Part shown: positions 43,523 through 52,694 of the stretch, piece after piece | How the letters are laid out: each line of letters opens with the position of its first letter | Position numbering within the stretch: the stretch's first letter is position 1 | From: Paenibacillus endophyticus | GTDB lineage: Bacteria > Bacillota > Bacilli > Paenibacillales > Paenibacillaceae | Reading direction: 5' to 3' | Length of the DNA: 64,000 nucleotides | NCBI RefSeq assembly: GCF_014192395.1 | Contig: NZ_JACHXW010000004.1 | Span: forward strand, 287,331 to 351,330 | The notes under the pieces: model-generated | The model's input: the letters and a program-made list of their open reading frames with translations, nothing else | Told to the model about the DNA's origin: nothing | Databases searched by the model: none | Made by a program: the position numbers and the translations under genes

Positions 43523-44412
43523 ATGGGCGACAACCACTTCTATCGGATCATCGAGGACACCGTTCACTATATCGAAAAGAATAGGAAAGAGCAGCTTACG
43601 CTTGACCGTATATCTGCTGCTTTAAATCTATCTAAATTCCATCTGCATCGATTGATGCGGCATGCAACCGGCATTCCATTAATGGAGTACATTCGAGCCC
43701 GCAAGCTGAGCAGCAGCGTTGATTATTTGCTGAATACTGATTGGAATATATTGGATATTAGTTTGGAATTCGGCTTCGAGCACGAGCAATCCTATATCCG
43801 GTCTTTCAAACAGCAATTCGGCGTAACCCCATCACGGCTTCGGAAGCGCTTCGAGCAAATCACAATAACGGAGAAATTTGACACTGGCAAGCTTAAGAAA
43901 ATGACTCATGGCGTATTATTCGAACCGCTTTTCGTGATTAAATCAACCAGCTATTTGACGGGAAGCAGACATGTTATGAGCAGTGCAGAGAATTATGTCA
44001 AGCATACCGCTAACACGGCAGGCAATGAATTCTTTTATCGAATACATCCTCATATTCCGGAGAAAACCAACGATCAGCTCTATATCGGATTGACTTATTT
44101 AACAGAGGAGCCGGATCGTACGCTTTATTTCCCATCTGCCGAAGTTCAACAAATGAACAATCTCGATCCCATGCTTCATACGAGTATTTTGCCCACGCAA
44201 AAATATGCTGCATTTAAATATGTAGGCGATTTCCATCCACGGTTGCTTACTTTTCACCAGCTGCAAGAACTATGGGACTATATATATGGCTTTCGGAATC
44301 GTCCTATTCGCATTGCCAGCCTTATTTCTTCGAATATATTGACGTGGGGTTAGCGAATGAGGTGTACTTCGAGGTAGATCTTTATATTCCGATTGCAAGC
44401 AAAAGCAGTTGA
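43523..44412 (+). pseudogene. AraC-family regulator with GyrI-like domain, frameshifted near the 3' end
   Basis: N-terminal AraC DNA-binding domain (about residues 5-105: DRISAALNLSKFHLHRLMRH, NILDISLEFGFEHEQSYIRS, QQFGVTPSRLR) joined to a GyrI-like effector domain. The frame ends at 44353, but a one-base shift near 44285-44305 restores the expected family ending in the other frame: PYFFEYIDVGLANEVYFEVD, LYIPIASKSS, then a stop at 44410-44412. The change equals loss of one base. It may be a sequencing error, a recent mutation, or a pseudogene. Start ATG 43523 has AAGGAG 6 nt upstream. Confidence 0.7.
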
Positions 44413-44422
44413 TTACATACAG

Positions 44423-44445
44423 CGAGGCTGCCATAGGCAGCCTCG
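44423..44445 (+). terminator. Terminator after the AraC gene
   Basis: Perfect 10-bp stem CGAGGCTGCC (44423-44432) and GGCAGCCTCG (44436-44445) around an ATA loop, with a TTCATTT tail. Its location 10 bp beyond the shifted stop at 44412, rather than beyond 44353, fits the longer reading frame. Confidence 0.7.
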
Positions 44446-44527
44446 TTCATTTATCTGTTATGATCTATGGAGATCGGTTCTTGCCGCTTTATGAAGGCTC
44501 GCTCCTTGATCTAATCTACTGCGATGC

Positions 44528-45994
44528 TTAAAACATGCTTGCCTTGCTCGTATCCGGGCACCACCGCGCTGTGCGATAATAACGAAGAAGGACTTCTACA
44601 GCTTTCTCCGTCCGCAAGTAGGTCAACGCTTCAAATGCATATGCCCTTACGTACCGGTCTTTGCTGTCCAGCGCGGCGGTGAGTGCATGTATGACTTCAT
44701 TTGCTTCTCCATTTTTCCCAGTTCTCAGCAGTGTCAATGCAGCGCTATAGCCTATCTTATTCGCAATATAGCCCTGATGCGGCCAATAATCGATCGTTTG
44801 CTCCATCTTCTCCTGTTCTAGTGCTTTTACTAAAGCATGGGCTGTGGATGAGACCGCTTCAGGAGATGTCGCATGGATGAATCCGAGCGCTTCCGCTGCT
44901 TGCCGCTCTACCAGTGCATGCCCATCGGATAGAGCAAAAATGAGTGCAGTCACAACCTGTTCCTTTGGACTTCCGATCATGCCGAGCGCAAAACATGCCA
45001 ATGCTCGCCTTTCACCGTCAGAATGGTCAAGCAGATCGATCAATCCTTCGACAGCAGCTTTCCCGGCAGCAATACAGCCATATCCGGCTCTAACCGACGC
45101 TTCGGCTGACCCCAAGCGCATGATACTTAGTAATTCGCCTACTCCCAATTCACCCGATCTCCCTAGCGTATAGGCAGCATTCAGCGCTACATTTTCTATA
45201 TCCCCCTCTGCCGCTTCCTTTAATCGAACTGCTTCTTTTTGATCAACCAAAGTCGCATCCGTTCGTTCTTCTCGCTCGGCAGAACCGCCTCTCAGCCAGT
45301 CCCAAACATCCAACCAAATGGGAAGCAAGGTATCGTCTGCTTGCCCTGCGGGAACTTGAAAAGTCTTGTTCTCATATTCCCAAGTTGGCGATGTTGGCGC
45401 TTCCAGTCTTGCGAATTGAAATTTCAGCATATAGCGATCCTGATTGGATGTGTTGAGCGAAGCCTTATGCCATAAGTCAAAATGTACCAGCACCATGGTT
45501 CCTGCTGGACCTGTCGGCAATCGGAACGGCTTATCTTCTCCGGGGAAATGTTCATTGTATTGAGACCCTGGCATAACCGCTGTTGGACCGAGCTCCTCTG
45601 TGATGTCCTGCGTATAATAAAATATCATGGCCCACCAAGGCCGGTGGCTCCTCATTGCGCTCCAATAACCGTCCTTATGCCACAGTCCGCCCCCTGGGTT
45701 CTGATTCGCTGGCTGGTTGTAATGGCAGTGCCGATGCGGGTGCATATAGTAGTCTGGTCCAAGTATGCCCGTCAATGCTCCCCTTACAACCGGTGTTTCA
45801 AAGAAAGCTTGAATATCAGGCACTCTTGGCAATATGTTGTTCCCGGGATTTCCTTCCTCCATCAATACCGCATGGATGTGGCTCATTACTTTCTGATGCC
45901 GTTCATTGGGCAGCTCATTCTGCAACACCAAATAACCTTCCGTAATAAATTGAATGATTTGTTCATCAGTCAGCAATTTTAAATCTTGTTGCAT
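44528..45994 (-). CDS. Phytanoyl-CoA dioxygenase-family protein fused to HEAT repeats
   Basis: A 488-residue fusion. Residues ~1-205 are a 2-oxoglutarate/Fe(II) dioxygenase (double-stranded beta helix) with the facial triad His106-x-Asp108 (LWHKDGYW) and distal His176 (VHFDLWHKAS), and Arg187 as a likely 2-oxoglutarate ligand. Residues ~250-485 are about six HEAT-type helix pairs (NVALNAAYTLGRSGELGVGE, ALACFALGMIGSPKEQVVTA, QAAEALGFIHATSPEA, YVRAYAFEALTYLRT). HEAT repeats usually recognise a protein partner or nucleic acid. Substrate is unknown. Divergent from a cupin-AraC regulator. Start ATG 45994 has AGGAG upstream. Confidence 0.82.
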   Translation of the reverse strand: MQQDLKLLTDEQIIQFITEGYLVLQNELPNERHQKVMSHIHAVLMEEGNPGNNILPRVPDIQAFFETPVVRGALTGILGPDYYMHPHRHCHYNQPANQNPGGGLWHKDGYWSAMRSHRPWWAMIFYYTQDITEELGPTAVMPGSQYNEHFPGEDKPFRLPTGPAGTMVLVHFDLWHKASLNTSNQDRYMLKFQFARLEAPTSPTWEYENKTFQVPAGQADDTLLPIWLDVWDWLRGGSAEREERTDATLVDQKEAVRLKEAAEGDIENVALNAAYTLGRSGELGVGELLSIMRLGSAEASVRAGYGCIAAGKAAVEGLIDLLDHSDGERRALACFALGMIGSPKEQVVTALIFALSDGHALVERQAAEALGFIHATSPEAVSSTAHALVKALEQEKMEQTIDYWPHQGYIANKIGYSAALTLLRTGKNGEANEVIHALTAALDSKDRYVRAYAFEALTYLRTEKAVEVLLRYYRTARWCPDTSKASMF

Positions 45995-46023
45995 ATCGAT
46001 CGCTCCTTATATTATCTTATAAC

Positions 46024-46039
46024 TACAGTATTAACTGTA
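46024..46039. promoter_or_regulatory. Palindrome in the divergent AraC/dioxygenase intergenic space
   Basis: TACAGTATTAACTGTA has 6-bp arms around a 4-bp centre. It lies about 30 bp upstream of the dioxygenase start and 90 bp from the AraC start. It may be an operator for the neighbouring regulator, but 6-bp arms in AT-rich DNA can arise by chance. Confidence 0.35.
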
Positions 46040-46131
46040 TGGGAGCAGCCGTTATATGTATTTAGATAGGTGTCTTCTTTTTGCACAATAGTAGGTTATT
46101 TTCTTCATAAAGCGTTTAGGAGACCATTCAC

Positions 46132-47010
46132 ATGACTTTCTCAAGCTTTCATCCTTATGTTTATTACGCGACAAGATATCCGTTTGCCCGTGGGCAAACT
46201 AGCTTTCCTAGAATCTGCTATGCCAGTTCCATCTATTTAATCAGCGAAGGTACGGGGACATTAAAAATGCTGGGGAAAACATACATGATGGAGCCAGGCA
46301 GCCTTGTATATATACCAGCTGGTCAGCATCACGAATGGTTAGCCGACCTTGAGCGGCCGATGGTCCATATTTGCTGTTATTTTGACTGGTCCTATGTGGA
46401 GAGAAGCGCGATTTCCGATTGGGCAGCACCGATCTGCTATCAAGCTGAGCAGCTGGTGGCTGAACTTGTTGGACCCTCTTTCCCCTATGCAATACCAGCG
46501 GTTCTTACGGTCGATTCCATGCGCCCATGGATTGATCATTTTCAAAGCTTTTATAAAACAGGAGAATATACAAGCGGAAAAACGTTCCTGAGGAGTTTAA
46601 CGACGCAGCGGAATTTCCAAGACTTTATCGAATATTTCCTTCAAAACGTGCTGAAGGAGGATCATATTCCGGACCCACGGATCGGACGGCTCCTGGCGCA
46701 AATGGAACAAAATATATTAAGCGGTGCCGAATATCCTCCTGCTTATTACTATGAAAACCTTCATCTCAGCCGAGGGCATTTTTTCGAGATATTTAAACAA
46801 ACAACGGGCTATTCGCCAGTCCAGTATATGAACCGCTTTCGTATTGGGCGCGCGATGGAAGATCTTCTGCATACGAACTTGAGCATTACGGACATATCCG
46901 AAAAGTACCATTTCAGCTCTGTTCACTATTTCTCTAGGCTTTTTCGCAAGCAAACCGGCCAATCACCGCGTGAATTCCGATTGGTTGAGCAGCACAAATG
47001 GAGAACATAG
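46132..47010 (+). CDS. AraC-family regulator with N-terminal cupin
   Basis: A 292-residue regulator: a cupin-like sensing domain (about residues 1-160, including YMMEPGSLVYIPAGQHHEWL) and two C-terminal AraC helix-turn-helix units (HLSRGHFFEIFKQTTGYSPV, ITDISEKYHFSSVHYFSRLF). The start ATG 46132 has AGGAG 8 nt upstream. It is divergent from the dioxygenase-HEAT gene, which it probably controls in response to a small ligand; the ligand is not predictable. Confidence 0.88.
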   Translation: MTFSSFHPYVYYATRYPFARGQTSFPRICYASSIYLISEGTGTLKMLGKTYMMEPGSLVYIPAGQHHEWLADLERPMVHICCYFDWSYVERSAISDWAAPICYQAEQLVAELVGPSFPYAIPAVLTVDSMRPWIDHFQSFYKTGEYTSGKTFLRSLTTQRNFQDFIEYFLQNVLKEDHIPDPRIGRLLAQMEQNILSGAEYPPAYYYENLHLSRGHFFEIFKQTTGYSPVQYMNRFRIGRAMEDLLHTNLSITDISEKYHFSSVHYFSRLFRKQTGQSPREFRLVEQHKWRT

Positions 47011-47022
47011 CCATACTTCCTG

Positions 47023-48132
47023 TCAACCATAAGGCAGCTGATCCGTACGTTTCCGCTTAGCCAAGGCAATTATCAACATTAACAGCGGCAGAAATACATT
47101 AAGCAGAGGGAAAATATATGGAACGGCAACCTCAGTCGGAAATACAATGGACACCTCGACATAGTTCCGTGGGATTAATGCAATCAGGCCTCCTATTAAA
47201 GAAATCCACCAGACGAATGGACGCCATTTCTTTGTGCCGAACCATTCGGCGGTACCGTAGCTTGCGGCGAACAAGTAGAGTGAGAGCTTAATGTAGATGC
47301 TCATCATCCAAATCGCCGTCATTATGGCATCCAAATTCTCGACAACCCCGCCAATGGATATGGAACGAACGAGCAGCAGCAAAGGATATGGGGAGCTTCC
47401 CGTGACCATAGGCCCAAACATCATAAGTACTGCGAATATGGACAAAACGAACCCCGAGCCTGCGAGCAGAACGCTGAAGACAGAGTGCCGTATGACGGAT
47501 TTTTTCTGTTTCAGGAAAGAGATTAACATCATGAGCACGATACAGTCGCCAAGAAAAGGAGCTGAAGGGATTGCAGCCGACATCACCGTAAGCGCGTTGT
47601 TATCGCCGAATACTGGAGATAGACGTTCTAAATCCATTTTGTTGACGGCTAGCAGGATCGGGATGAGCACCCCTGCGACGATAATCGGCCCTAGCACTTC
47701 GCTTAAACGCCCTATCACAGTAATGCCTTGAATCGCAGGGTAAATGACGGCAAGCGACATGATCAAAAGGATGCTTGTAATCGGTGTTTCCGGCAAAATC
47801 GTGCCGATAATAAATGACGTGAACTGCCGCAATATTGCCGCATACACGATGATCCAATATATAATATATAGCATGCTTACGAAACGCCCAAGCCATTTGC
47901 CGAGAAGATGATGACTGAATGAAATCAAAGTCTGACCTGGATAAAGCGTGCTTACCTTCGCGCAGCAATACGCAATGCCGGTACCCATGACTACGACCAA
48001 CAAAGAGGATGCCCAGGCATCCTGCTTGGCAATTTGAACGGTAGCCGACGAAGTAAGCAATATGAGCATCAGCATTTGCATGCTTGCAATCATCCAAAAA
48101 ATCTGACGATTTGATAACACCATGGAATCCAT
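47023..48132 (-). CDS. GerAB-type spore germination permease
   Basis: A 369-residue protein of the endospore amino-acid/polyamine permease family (GerAB/GerKB). About ten hydrophobic helices are visible (IFWMIASMQMLMLILLTSSA, LLVVVMGTGIAYCCAKVS, WIIVYAAILRQFTSFIIGTI and others). It forms the ligand-binding B subunit of a germinant receptor together with the A and C proteins encoded just upstream. Order here is A-C-B. The germinant cannot be predicted. It converges with the cupin-AraC gene without an intervening terminator. Confidence 0.9.
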   Translation of the reverse strand: MDSMVLSNRQIFWMIASMQMLMLILLTSSATVQIAKQDAWASSLLVVVMGTGIAYCCAKVSTLYPGQTLISFSHHLLGKWLGRFVSMLYIIYWIIVYAAILRQFTSFIIGTILPETPITSILLIMSLAVIYPAIQGITVIGRLSEVLGPIIVAGVLIPILLAVNKMDLERLSPVFGDNNALTVMSAAIPSAPFLGDCIVLMMLISFLKQKKSVIRHSVFSVLLAGSGFVLSIFAVLMMFGPMVTGSSPYPLLLLVRSISIGGVVENLDAIMTAIWMMSIYIKLSLYLFAASYGTAEWFGTKKWRPFVWWISLIGGLIALIPRNYVEVSIVFPTEVAVPYIFPLLNVFLPLLMLIIALAKRKRTDQLPYG

Positions 48133-48139
48133 GAGCAGC

Positions 48140-49306
48140 TCAACTCCTTTCCCCTTTGTTCACACGTACATTAATGTTTGATATGCCTGGATTTCTAATG
48201 ATCGTATCAACCTCAATCTTAATGTCCAGCGACTTAAATATTTCATTCCAGCGTTGTCGGTTTTGCTTCCATTCTTTTGGATACTTATGGTGGAACGCTT
48301 TTGCAAGACCAAGCACATCCGCATCGTATTGGTTTTGCAGCCGATTGACAGCCGATTCTATTTGTCTGCTTAGCATTTCGTTGAACGGCTTCTCTATCTT
48401 TCTCAAATGGTCATGCTTATCGATTAGATTAAGCTTGGTCGCATTATCAGCCACGTCCGCGTTAATTTTCAGTTTCATAAGTGCGCTCCATTTTCCGTTT
48501 TTAATGGAAGGAATGACACGTACGCTGCTTCGTTTAAGCTTTATCGTTATTTTTTGTTGCGAATTATCTAGTGCGATTCCAACATTTCGTTCCATTCGCA
48601 TATTTTGAAACCACTGCAGTCCTTCTGACATTCCAGTATCTAAATAACCGACCACCTTCCTTTTTTTTACGATCGCGTCACCCTTAACGATAAGAATGTT
48701 CTTTTCTTCGCCTGCGGACATGAAAGATGAGGCATGGGCAATCGGCAAAGTAAAGGAATCCGATTCCGATGCAATCATTTCTGCTACATTAATGACCGTT
48801 GAAGACTCAAGTGACCTTTTCTGACCCATTTTAATCAACGTTTCATAGGAATTGGGATCGCTTAACGAAAGCAGCAGCGCTTTCGCGGTTTGGCGGCATA
48901 AATAAATGTTAGCTTGCTCCCGCGGTTCAATATCTCGGAACAAAAAATCAAATTGGTCGTGCATGCCGTCTCTTGCTAATGCTTCACCAAATATATATGC
49001 CTTGGCATGGCCCCAGAAAAAAGTTCGCGGAAGCTCCCTCTGCATCACCGACAAGGCATCTGGCAGCGTCATCCCTGTACGGGATAGCGTATAGACGCGT
49101 CCTTCGGTACTTCCTCCATCACTTCCACCTGAAGAGGGATTCGGAATGAATACTTGAACCGTGAGCTCGATGTGCTCGTTCTTTGCCTTGTCAATGCCAA
49201 CCGCCATGATAAGCGCCATATCATTAACTTCAATCCGATCCCAACATCCCGGCAATATCGCGAGAACCAAGCATAGACAAGCCAACTTCCATATTGGAAT
49301 ACTCAC
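48140..49306 (-). CDS. GerAC-type spore germination lipoprotein
   Basis: C subunit of a germinant receptor, 388 residues. The start is GTG 49306, with GGAGGAGGG 8 nt upstream; this gives a proper signal peptide (MSIPIWKLACLCLVLAILPG) and lipobox LPGC followed by WDRIEVN, a family hallmark. A frame reaching back to 49381 would overlap gerA and bury the signal. The body has the Ger(x)C domain architecture, with domain 1 ending about residue 200 and a C-terminal domain with FNEMLSRQIESAVNRLQN. It is anchored to the outer face of the spore inner membrane. Confidence 0.9.
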   Translation of the reverse strand: MSIPIWKLACLCLVLAILPGCWDRIEVNDMALIMAVGIDKAKNEHIELTVQVFIPNPSSGGSDGGSTEGRVYTLSRTGMTLPDALSVMQRELPRTFFWGHAKAYIFGEALARDGMHDQFDFLFRDIEPREQANIYLCRQTAKALLLSLSDPNSYETLIKMGQKRSLESSTVINVAEMIASESDSFTLPIAHASSFMSAGEEKNILIVKGDAIVKKRKVVGYLDTGMSEGLQWFQNMRMERNVGIALDNSQQKITIKLKRSSVRVIPSIKNGKWSALMKLKINADVADNATKLNLIDKHDHLRKIEKPFNEMLSRQIESAVNRLQNQYDADVLGLAKAFHHKYPKEWKQNRQRWNEIFKSLDIKIEVDTIIRNPGISNINVRVNKGERS

Positions 49307-49328
49307 GATTGAAACCCTCCTCCGGCTT

Positions 49329-50846
49329 TCATTCCCTTGTTTTGGCATAAACCGATTGTCGCATTTTGTTCTTGCCAACATAGGTGCCAGGACGCTGCTT
49401 CATAAATTTAATTGGCGCTCTTATCAGCGAGTCCTTCCATTCTGTTGGCCGCAATGGAGAGAATGGGGACAAGTAAGGAATGCCAAAGGAATGCAGGGTG
49501 CACAAATGTGTGATGATAAGCAGCAGCGATAGCATAAGGCCAAATATCCCAAACATCCCAGACAGGATCATGATTGGAAAACGTAGCAATCTAAGCGCAA
49601 TGCTTGCTGGATATTGCGGCATCATGAATGACGAAATACCCGTAATGGCAACGACCATGACCATGGGAGCAGATACGAGCCCCGCCTGAATAGCAGCTTG
49701 GCCGATGACTAGTGCGCCTACGATGCTAACTGCGGAGCCAACTTGCTTCGGCAGCCTAATTCCAGCTTCACGCAGAGCTTCAAAAATAACTTCCATGATG
49801 AGCGCTTCAAGCAGCGCAGGAAACGGTATTTCCTCCCTGGATTGCGCAACCCGCAGAAGCAGCGTTGTGGGAACCATCTCTTGATGAAAAGTTAATATGG
49901 CTACATATACCGAGGGTGCCAGCAAAGCAATGAAGAAAAACAAATATCGGAGCCACCGAATCGTCGTGCCGATCCAAAATCGCTGATAATAGTCCTCTGG
50001 AGACTGCATTAAAGAAGCAAGAGTAGTAGGCGCGATAAGTGCAATCGGCGTATTCTCGGTTAGTATAACGATCCGACCTTCAAGCAAGGCCGCTACGGCA
50101 ACATCCGGTCTTTCGGTCGCTTGGATTTGTGGAAACGGTGAAAAAGTCGAATCCTCGATTGCTTCCTCCACCATCGCGCTTTCAAGAATTCCGTCAATAT
50201 CTACGGCAAGCAGTCGATCAGTGATCTGCTGTACGATTTCATCCCTTGCAATTCCTTCTATGTAAATCAGATCAATGATCGTCTTGGAGTATCTGCCTAA
50301 CTCGAACGATTGGATTTTCATCGTGGAGCTGCGAATCCTTCTGCGCAGCAGAGAGGTATTCGTCGATAAGGTTTCCGTGAAGCCCTCCCGCGGTCCGCGG
50401 ACGACCGACTCGGATTGAGGCTCCTCCACGCTTCGCGCTTCAAACTTTGTTAGGCATAAGGAAAGTCCGCCCTTAATGCCATCAATGAGCAGCAGCGAAC
50501 GTCCCGTCAGAATCGATCTTACAGCGTCGCCATAAGACTCGACCGTTTTTTTGTTGCTGATAACGACCCCTTCAAAGCTGTCCAGCTCGCCTGACTCTGC
50601 TTCTCGTGTTGTAAGCGGTCGAATGACCTGCATTTCGAGCTGCATCGTATCCGTTAGCCCTTGAAAATAAAAGACAGTCGCAGCCCTGCTTCTGCTTACA
50701 ACGAAATCATGCATGACAAGATCAGCGCAATCCAGAAAGAACTGTCCAAGCACGTCTGCATTTTCCTTAATCGAAAGGCTCAACATCTCTTGTTCGAGCT
50801 TTTCCAGCATGGGATTGTCCAAATACTCCAGCTCTGGTACGTTCAA
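49329..50846 (-). CDS. GerAA-type spore germination protein
   Basis: A subunit of a germinant receptor, 505 residues. It has a cytoplasmic N-terminal region (about 1-240), then four or five membrane helices (WLRYLFFFIALLAPSVYVAI, VSIVGALVIGQAAIQAGLVS, FPIMILSGMFGIFGLMLSLL) and the conserved PREGFTETLSTNTSLLRRRI and GILESAMVEEAIED segments. Start is TTG 50846, with AAGGCGGTG 8 nt upstream. First gene of the gerA-C-B operon. The 250 bp upstream show no clear sigma-G promoter; nothing else was found in that stretch. Confidence 0.9.
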   Translation of the reverse strand: MNVPELEYLDNPMLEKLEQEMLSLSIKENADVLGQFFLDCADLVMHDFVVSRSRAATVFYFQGLTDTMQLEMQVIRPLTTREAESGELDSFEGVVISNKKTVESYGDAVRSILTGRSLLLIDGIKGGLSLCLTKFEARSVEEPQSESVVRGPREGFTETLSTNTSLLRRRIRSSTMKIQSFELGRYSKTIIDLIYIEGIARDEIVQQITDRLLAVDIDGILESAMVEEAIEDSTFSPFPQIQATERPDVAVAALLEGRIVILTENTPIALIAPTTLASLMQSPEDYYQRFWIGTTIRWLRYLFFFIALLAPSVYVAILTFHQEMVPTTLLLRVAQSREEIPFPALLEALIMEVIFEALREAGIRLPKQVGSAVSIVGALVIGQAAIQAGLVSAPMVMVVAITGISSFMMPQYPASIALRLLRFPIMILSGMFGIFGLMLSLLLIITHLCTLHSFGIPYLSPFSPLRPTEWKDSLIRAPIKFMKQRPGTYVGKNKMRQSVYAKTRE

Positions 50847-51097
50847 TACTGATGCACCGCCTTTGCTTCAATATGCATTCCTTTCTTTACATGGTTCAAA
50901 TTGGATAACGTTATATTGGGATAGTTGACGCATTAATATGCACCAACCCTCAAAATCAAAGCAATGTAAGAGCAATGTGGACACTTTTTCCTTCAATCAA
51001 GGGATCATTGTCTATCGATAATCGAGAAATAAGCAAGTATGAAAACAATGCAAATCTTGCTGTCGTTATTTTCGGCATAGGCAAACTAAACAGCAAA

Positions 51098-51132
51098 AAA
51101 GGCAGCTTCCTAAACGAGAGGAAGCTGCCTTT
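51098..51132 (-). terminator. Terminator of the TetR-linked oxidoreductase gene
   Basis: Perfect 14-bp stem AAAGGCAGCTTCCT (51098-51111) and AGGAAGCTGCCTTT (51119-51132), followed on the minus strand by a T run. It ends the oxidoreductase transcript. Confidence 0.85.
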
Positions 51133-51230
51133 GAACCCTTAATTTCAGCAGAGAATATATGCGATCGATTTGACCTTTTGACGGAACTTCACGATGCTTG
51201 CCGTTCGCCAAACTGTTAGGCAGCTCGCGA

Positions 51231-51911
51231 TTATGAACGAGAAATCCTAGCCATATCACGGCTATCCAAATAAGGAGTATCGTTGCCTTTTTGAACGACA
51301 CGGACCATCGCTTTGCCAAGCTCGCTCAATGTAATGACATGTTTCGGCATCAACCGGCGTATGAAGGGATACAGCCAAGTCAGCGCCGCATAATAGCGGT
51401 GCGCGTTTTTCAATCCTTTGGTCGGATGAATATAGCCGGGGCGGAACATGTATGCTTTTTCAAAAGGGAGTTGCAGCAATTCGTTCTCCGTTTTCCGCTT
51501 TACCCTCGCCCACATGCTCTTGCCGGTGTCCGTTCCGCCTGCTGTCACATAACAAAACACCATCTTTTCATTTCTAGCTGACACCAGTCCTGCCACATAC
51601 ATCGTCAAATCAAACGTGATTTGACTGTATGCCGCTTCGCTCATGCCCGCAGACGAAATGCCTATACAGAAAAAACAAGCATCATAGCCGCCGAGTTCCT
51701 CGCGAATGGCCGATAAATCATAAAGATCGGGAACGACTAATTCTTTCAGCTTCGCATCGGTCACTCCGCATGGCTTACGACCAATAACCAGCACTTGCTC
51801 CACATCCGGATGCGCCAAGCTCTCGTGCAAAACCCCTTCTCCAACCATGCCTGTAGCGCCTGTTAAAATGATTTTAAGCTTATTCTTATTCGTTTCCATT
51901 CGAATGGCCAT
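51231..51911 (-). CDS. NAD(P)H-binding atypical SDR oxidoreductase
   Basis: A 226-residue Rossmann-fold protein with ILTGATGMVGEGVLHESLAH (GxxGxxG), VIGRKP and FCIGISSAGMSEAAY. Atypical SDRs of this length include NmrA-like redox sensors and flavin reductases; the conserved Tyr-x-x-x-Lys is not clear, so an enzymatic role is open. Start ATG 51911 (GGGAG 12 nt upstream) or ATG 51899. Controlled by the neighbouring TetR gene: its upstream region has an operator identical to that of tetR. Confidence 0.78.
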   Translation of the reverse strand: MAIRMETNKNKLKIILTGATGMVGEGVLHESLAHPDVEQVLVIGRKPCGVTDAKLKELVVPDLYDLSAIREELGGYDACFFCIGISSAGMSEAAYSQITFDLTMYVAGLVSARNEKMVFCYVTAGGTDTGKSMWARVKRKTENELLQLPFEKAYMFRPGYIHPTKGLKNAHRYYAALTWLYPFIRRLMPKHVITLSELGKAMVRVVQKGNDTPYLDSRDMARISRS

Positions 51912-51998
51912 ACTTTTATCGTCTCCCTCGCGCTAATCAATCATTTTCCACTGCAAACAAGCCATCCAATGATTTTCCCATGAACCAACATTCAAATA

Positions 51999-52019
51999 TT
52001 AATCGATCGATCGGTTATT
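51999..52019. promoter_or_regulatory. TetR operator copy 1, upstream of the oxidoreductase
   Basis: The 21-bp element reads, on the minus strand, with core AACCGATCGATCGATT (plus 52001-52016 as its reverse complement). The identical 21-bp sequence occurs upstream of tetR in inverted orientation. It lies between the tetR stop and the oxidoreductase start. The repeated GATC core gives an imperfect palindrome typical of TetR sites. Confidence 0.75.
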
Positions 52020-52042
52020 TCATTAAAAACAATAGGATGCCA

Positions 52043-52615
52043 TTAAGCTTTTATGGCATCCCAGCTCATCCGTATCATGTTTTGCAGATTATCCTCGCTG
52101 GCTTCGTATTGTCCTTTAAAATGAGACTTAGCGAGCTGGGCAAGCGGAAAATAGCAATACGTTAATAGAAAAGTCGTTTCAATGGGCTTAATCTCTCCTA
52201 AACGTTTTCCTTTCTCCATTTGCTCGAATAAAGGGATAAACATCGAGGATGTATCCTCCAAACAAAGCTTTCCGATCAGCGGCGAGGCTGCAAACTGCTC
52301 CAAAAACATGAAATAGGATTCATTATCCAGCATAAACCGCAGCATATTCCTCATGACCATCTCGAACGCGTCACGAGTAGGCAACGTCTCATCTAAGTGT
52401 TGAAACAATTGCAAGCTCATCTTCTGCTTAACCTTCACATAAATTTTGCCTAAGAGATCCTCTTTACTCTCAAAATAAACATAAATCGTCGCTTGTGATA
52501 CGTTTGCCCGTTTCGCGATTTTGGACATCGAAATGTCGGAAAATCCGATTTCATTCAAGAGCTCAATCGTCGCATGAAAAATCGCTTCGCTTTTATTATC
52601 ATCTTTATGTCTCAT
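52043..52615 (-). CDS. TetR-family transcriptional repressor
   Basis: A 190-residue regulator: N-terminal helix-turn-helix (SDISMSKIAKRANVSQATIYVYFESKEDLL, of which the first 20 residues hold the recognition helix) followed by an all-helical ligand-binding domain. It is 132 bp upstream of the oxidoreductase on the same strand. Identical operators precede both genes, which indicates autoregulation plus control of the reductase. The inducer is unknown. Confidence 0.9.
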   Translation of the reverse strand: MRHKDDNKSEAIFHATIELLNEIGFSDISMSKIAKRANVSQATIYVYFESKEDLLGKIYVKVKQKMSLQLFQHLDETLPTRDAFEMVMRNMLRFMLDNESYFMFLEQFAASPLIGKLCLEDTSSMFIPLFEQMEKGKRLGEIKPIETTFLLTYCYFPLAQLAKSHFKGQYEASEDNLQNMIRMSWDAIKA

Positions 52616-52624
52616 ATTTTATAT

Positions 52625-52645
52625 AATAACCGATCGATCGATTAA
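52625..52645. promoter_or_regulatory. TetR operator copy 2, upstream of tetR
   Basis: The same 21-bp element (core AACCGATCGATCGATT at 52628-52643) begins 10 bp upstream of the tetR start codon. The exact match with the copy at 51999-52019, in the reverse orientation, is unlikely to be accidental and defines a two-site regulon within 650 bp. Confidence 0.78.
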
Positions 52646-52694
52646 ATTCAAAATCAACGTATTACGCCTATCATCATTTTTCGTGCTAGGCATC

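Noticed and set aside
44528..44840. Separate HEAT-repeat gene apart from the dioxygenase
   Set aside because: The frame is continuous from the dioxygenase through the repeats with no internal ribosome binding site, so one fused gene is called.
50847..51097. Sigma-G promoter for the ger operon
   Set aside because: A CATATTA -10-like string exists, but no acceptable -35 is found at 17-18 bp.
51110..51319. Minus-strand frame of 69 codons with a hydrophobic helix
   Set aside because: It overlaps the oxidoreductase 3' end in another frame and reads into the terminator stem, with no ribosome binding site.
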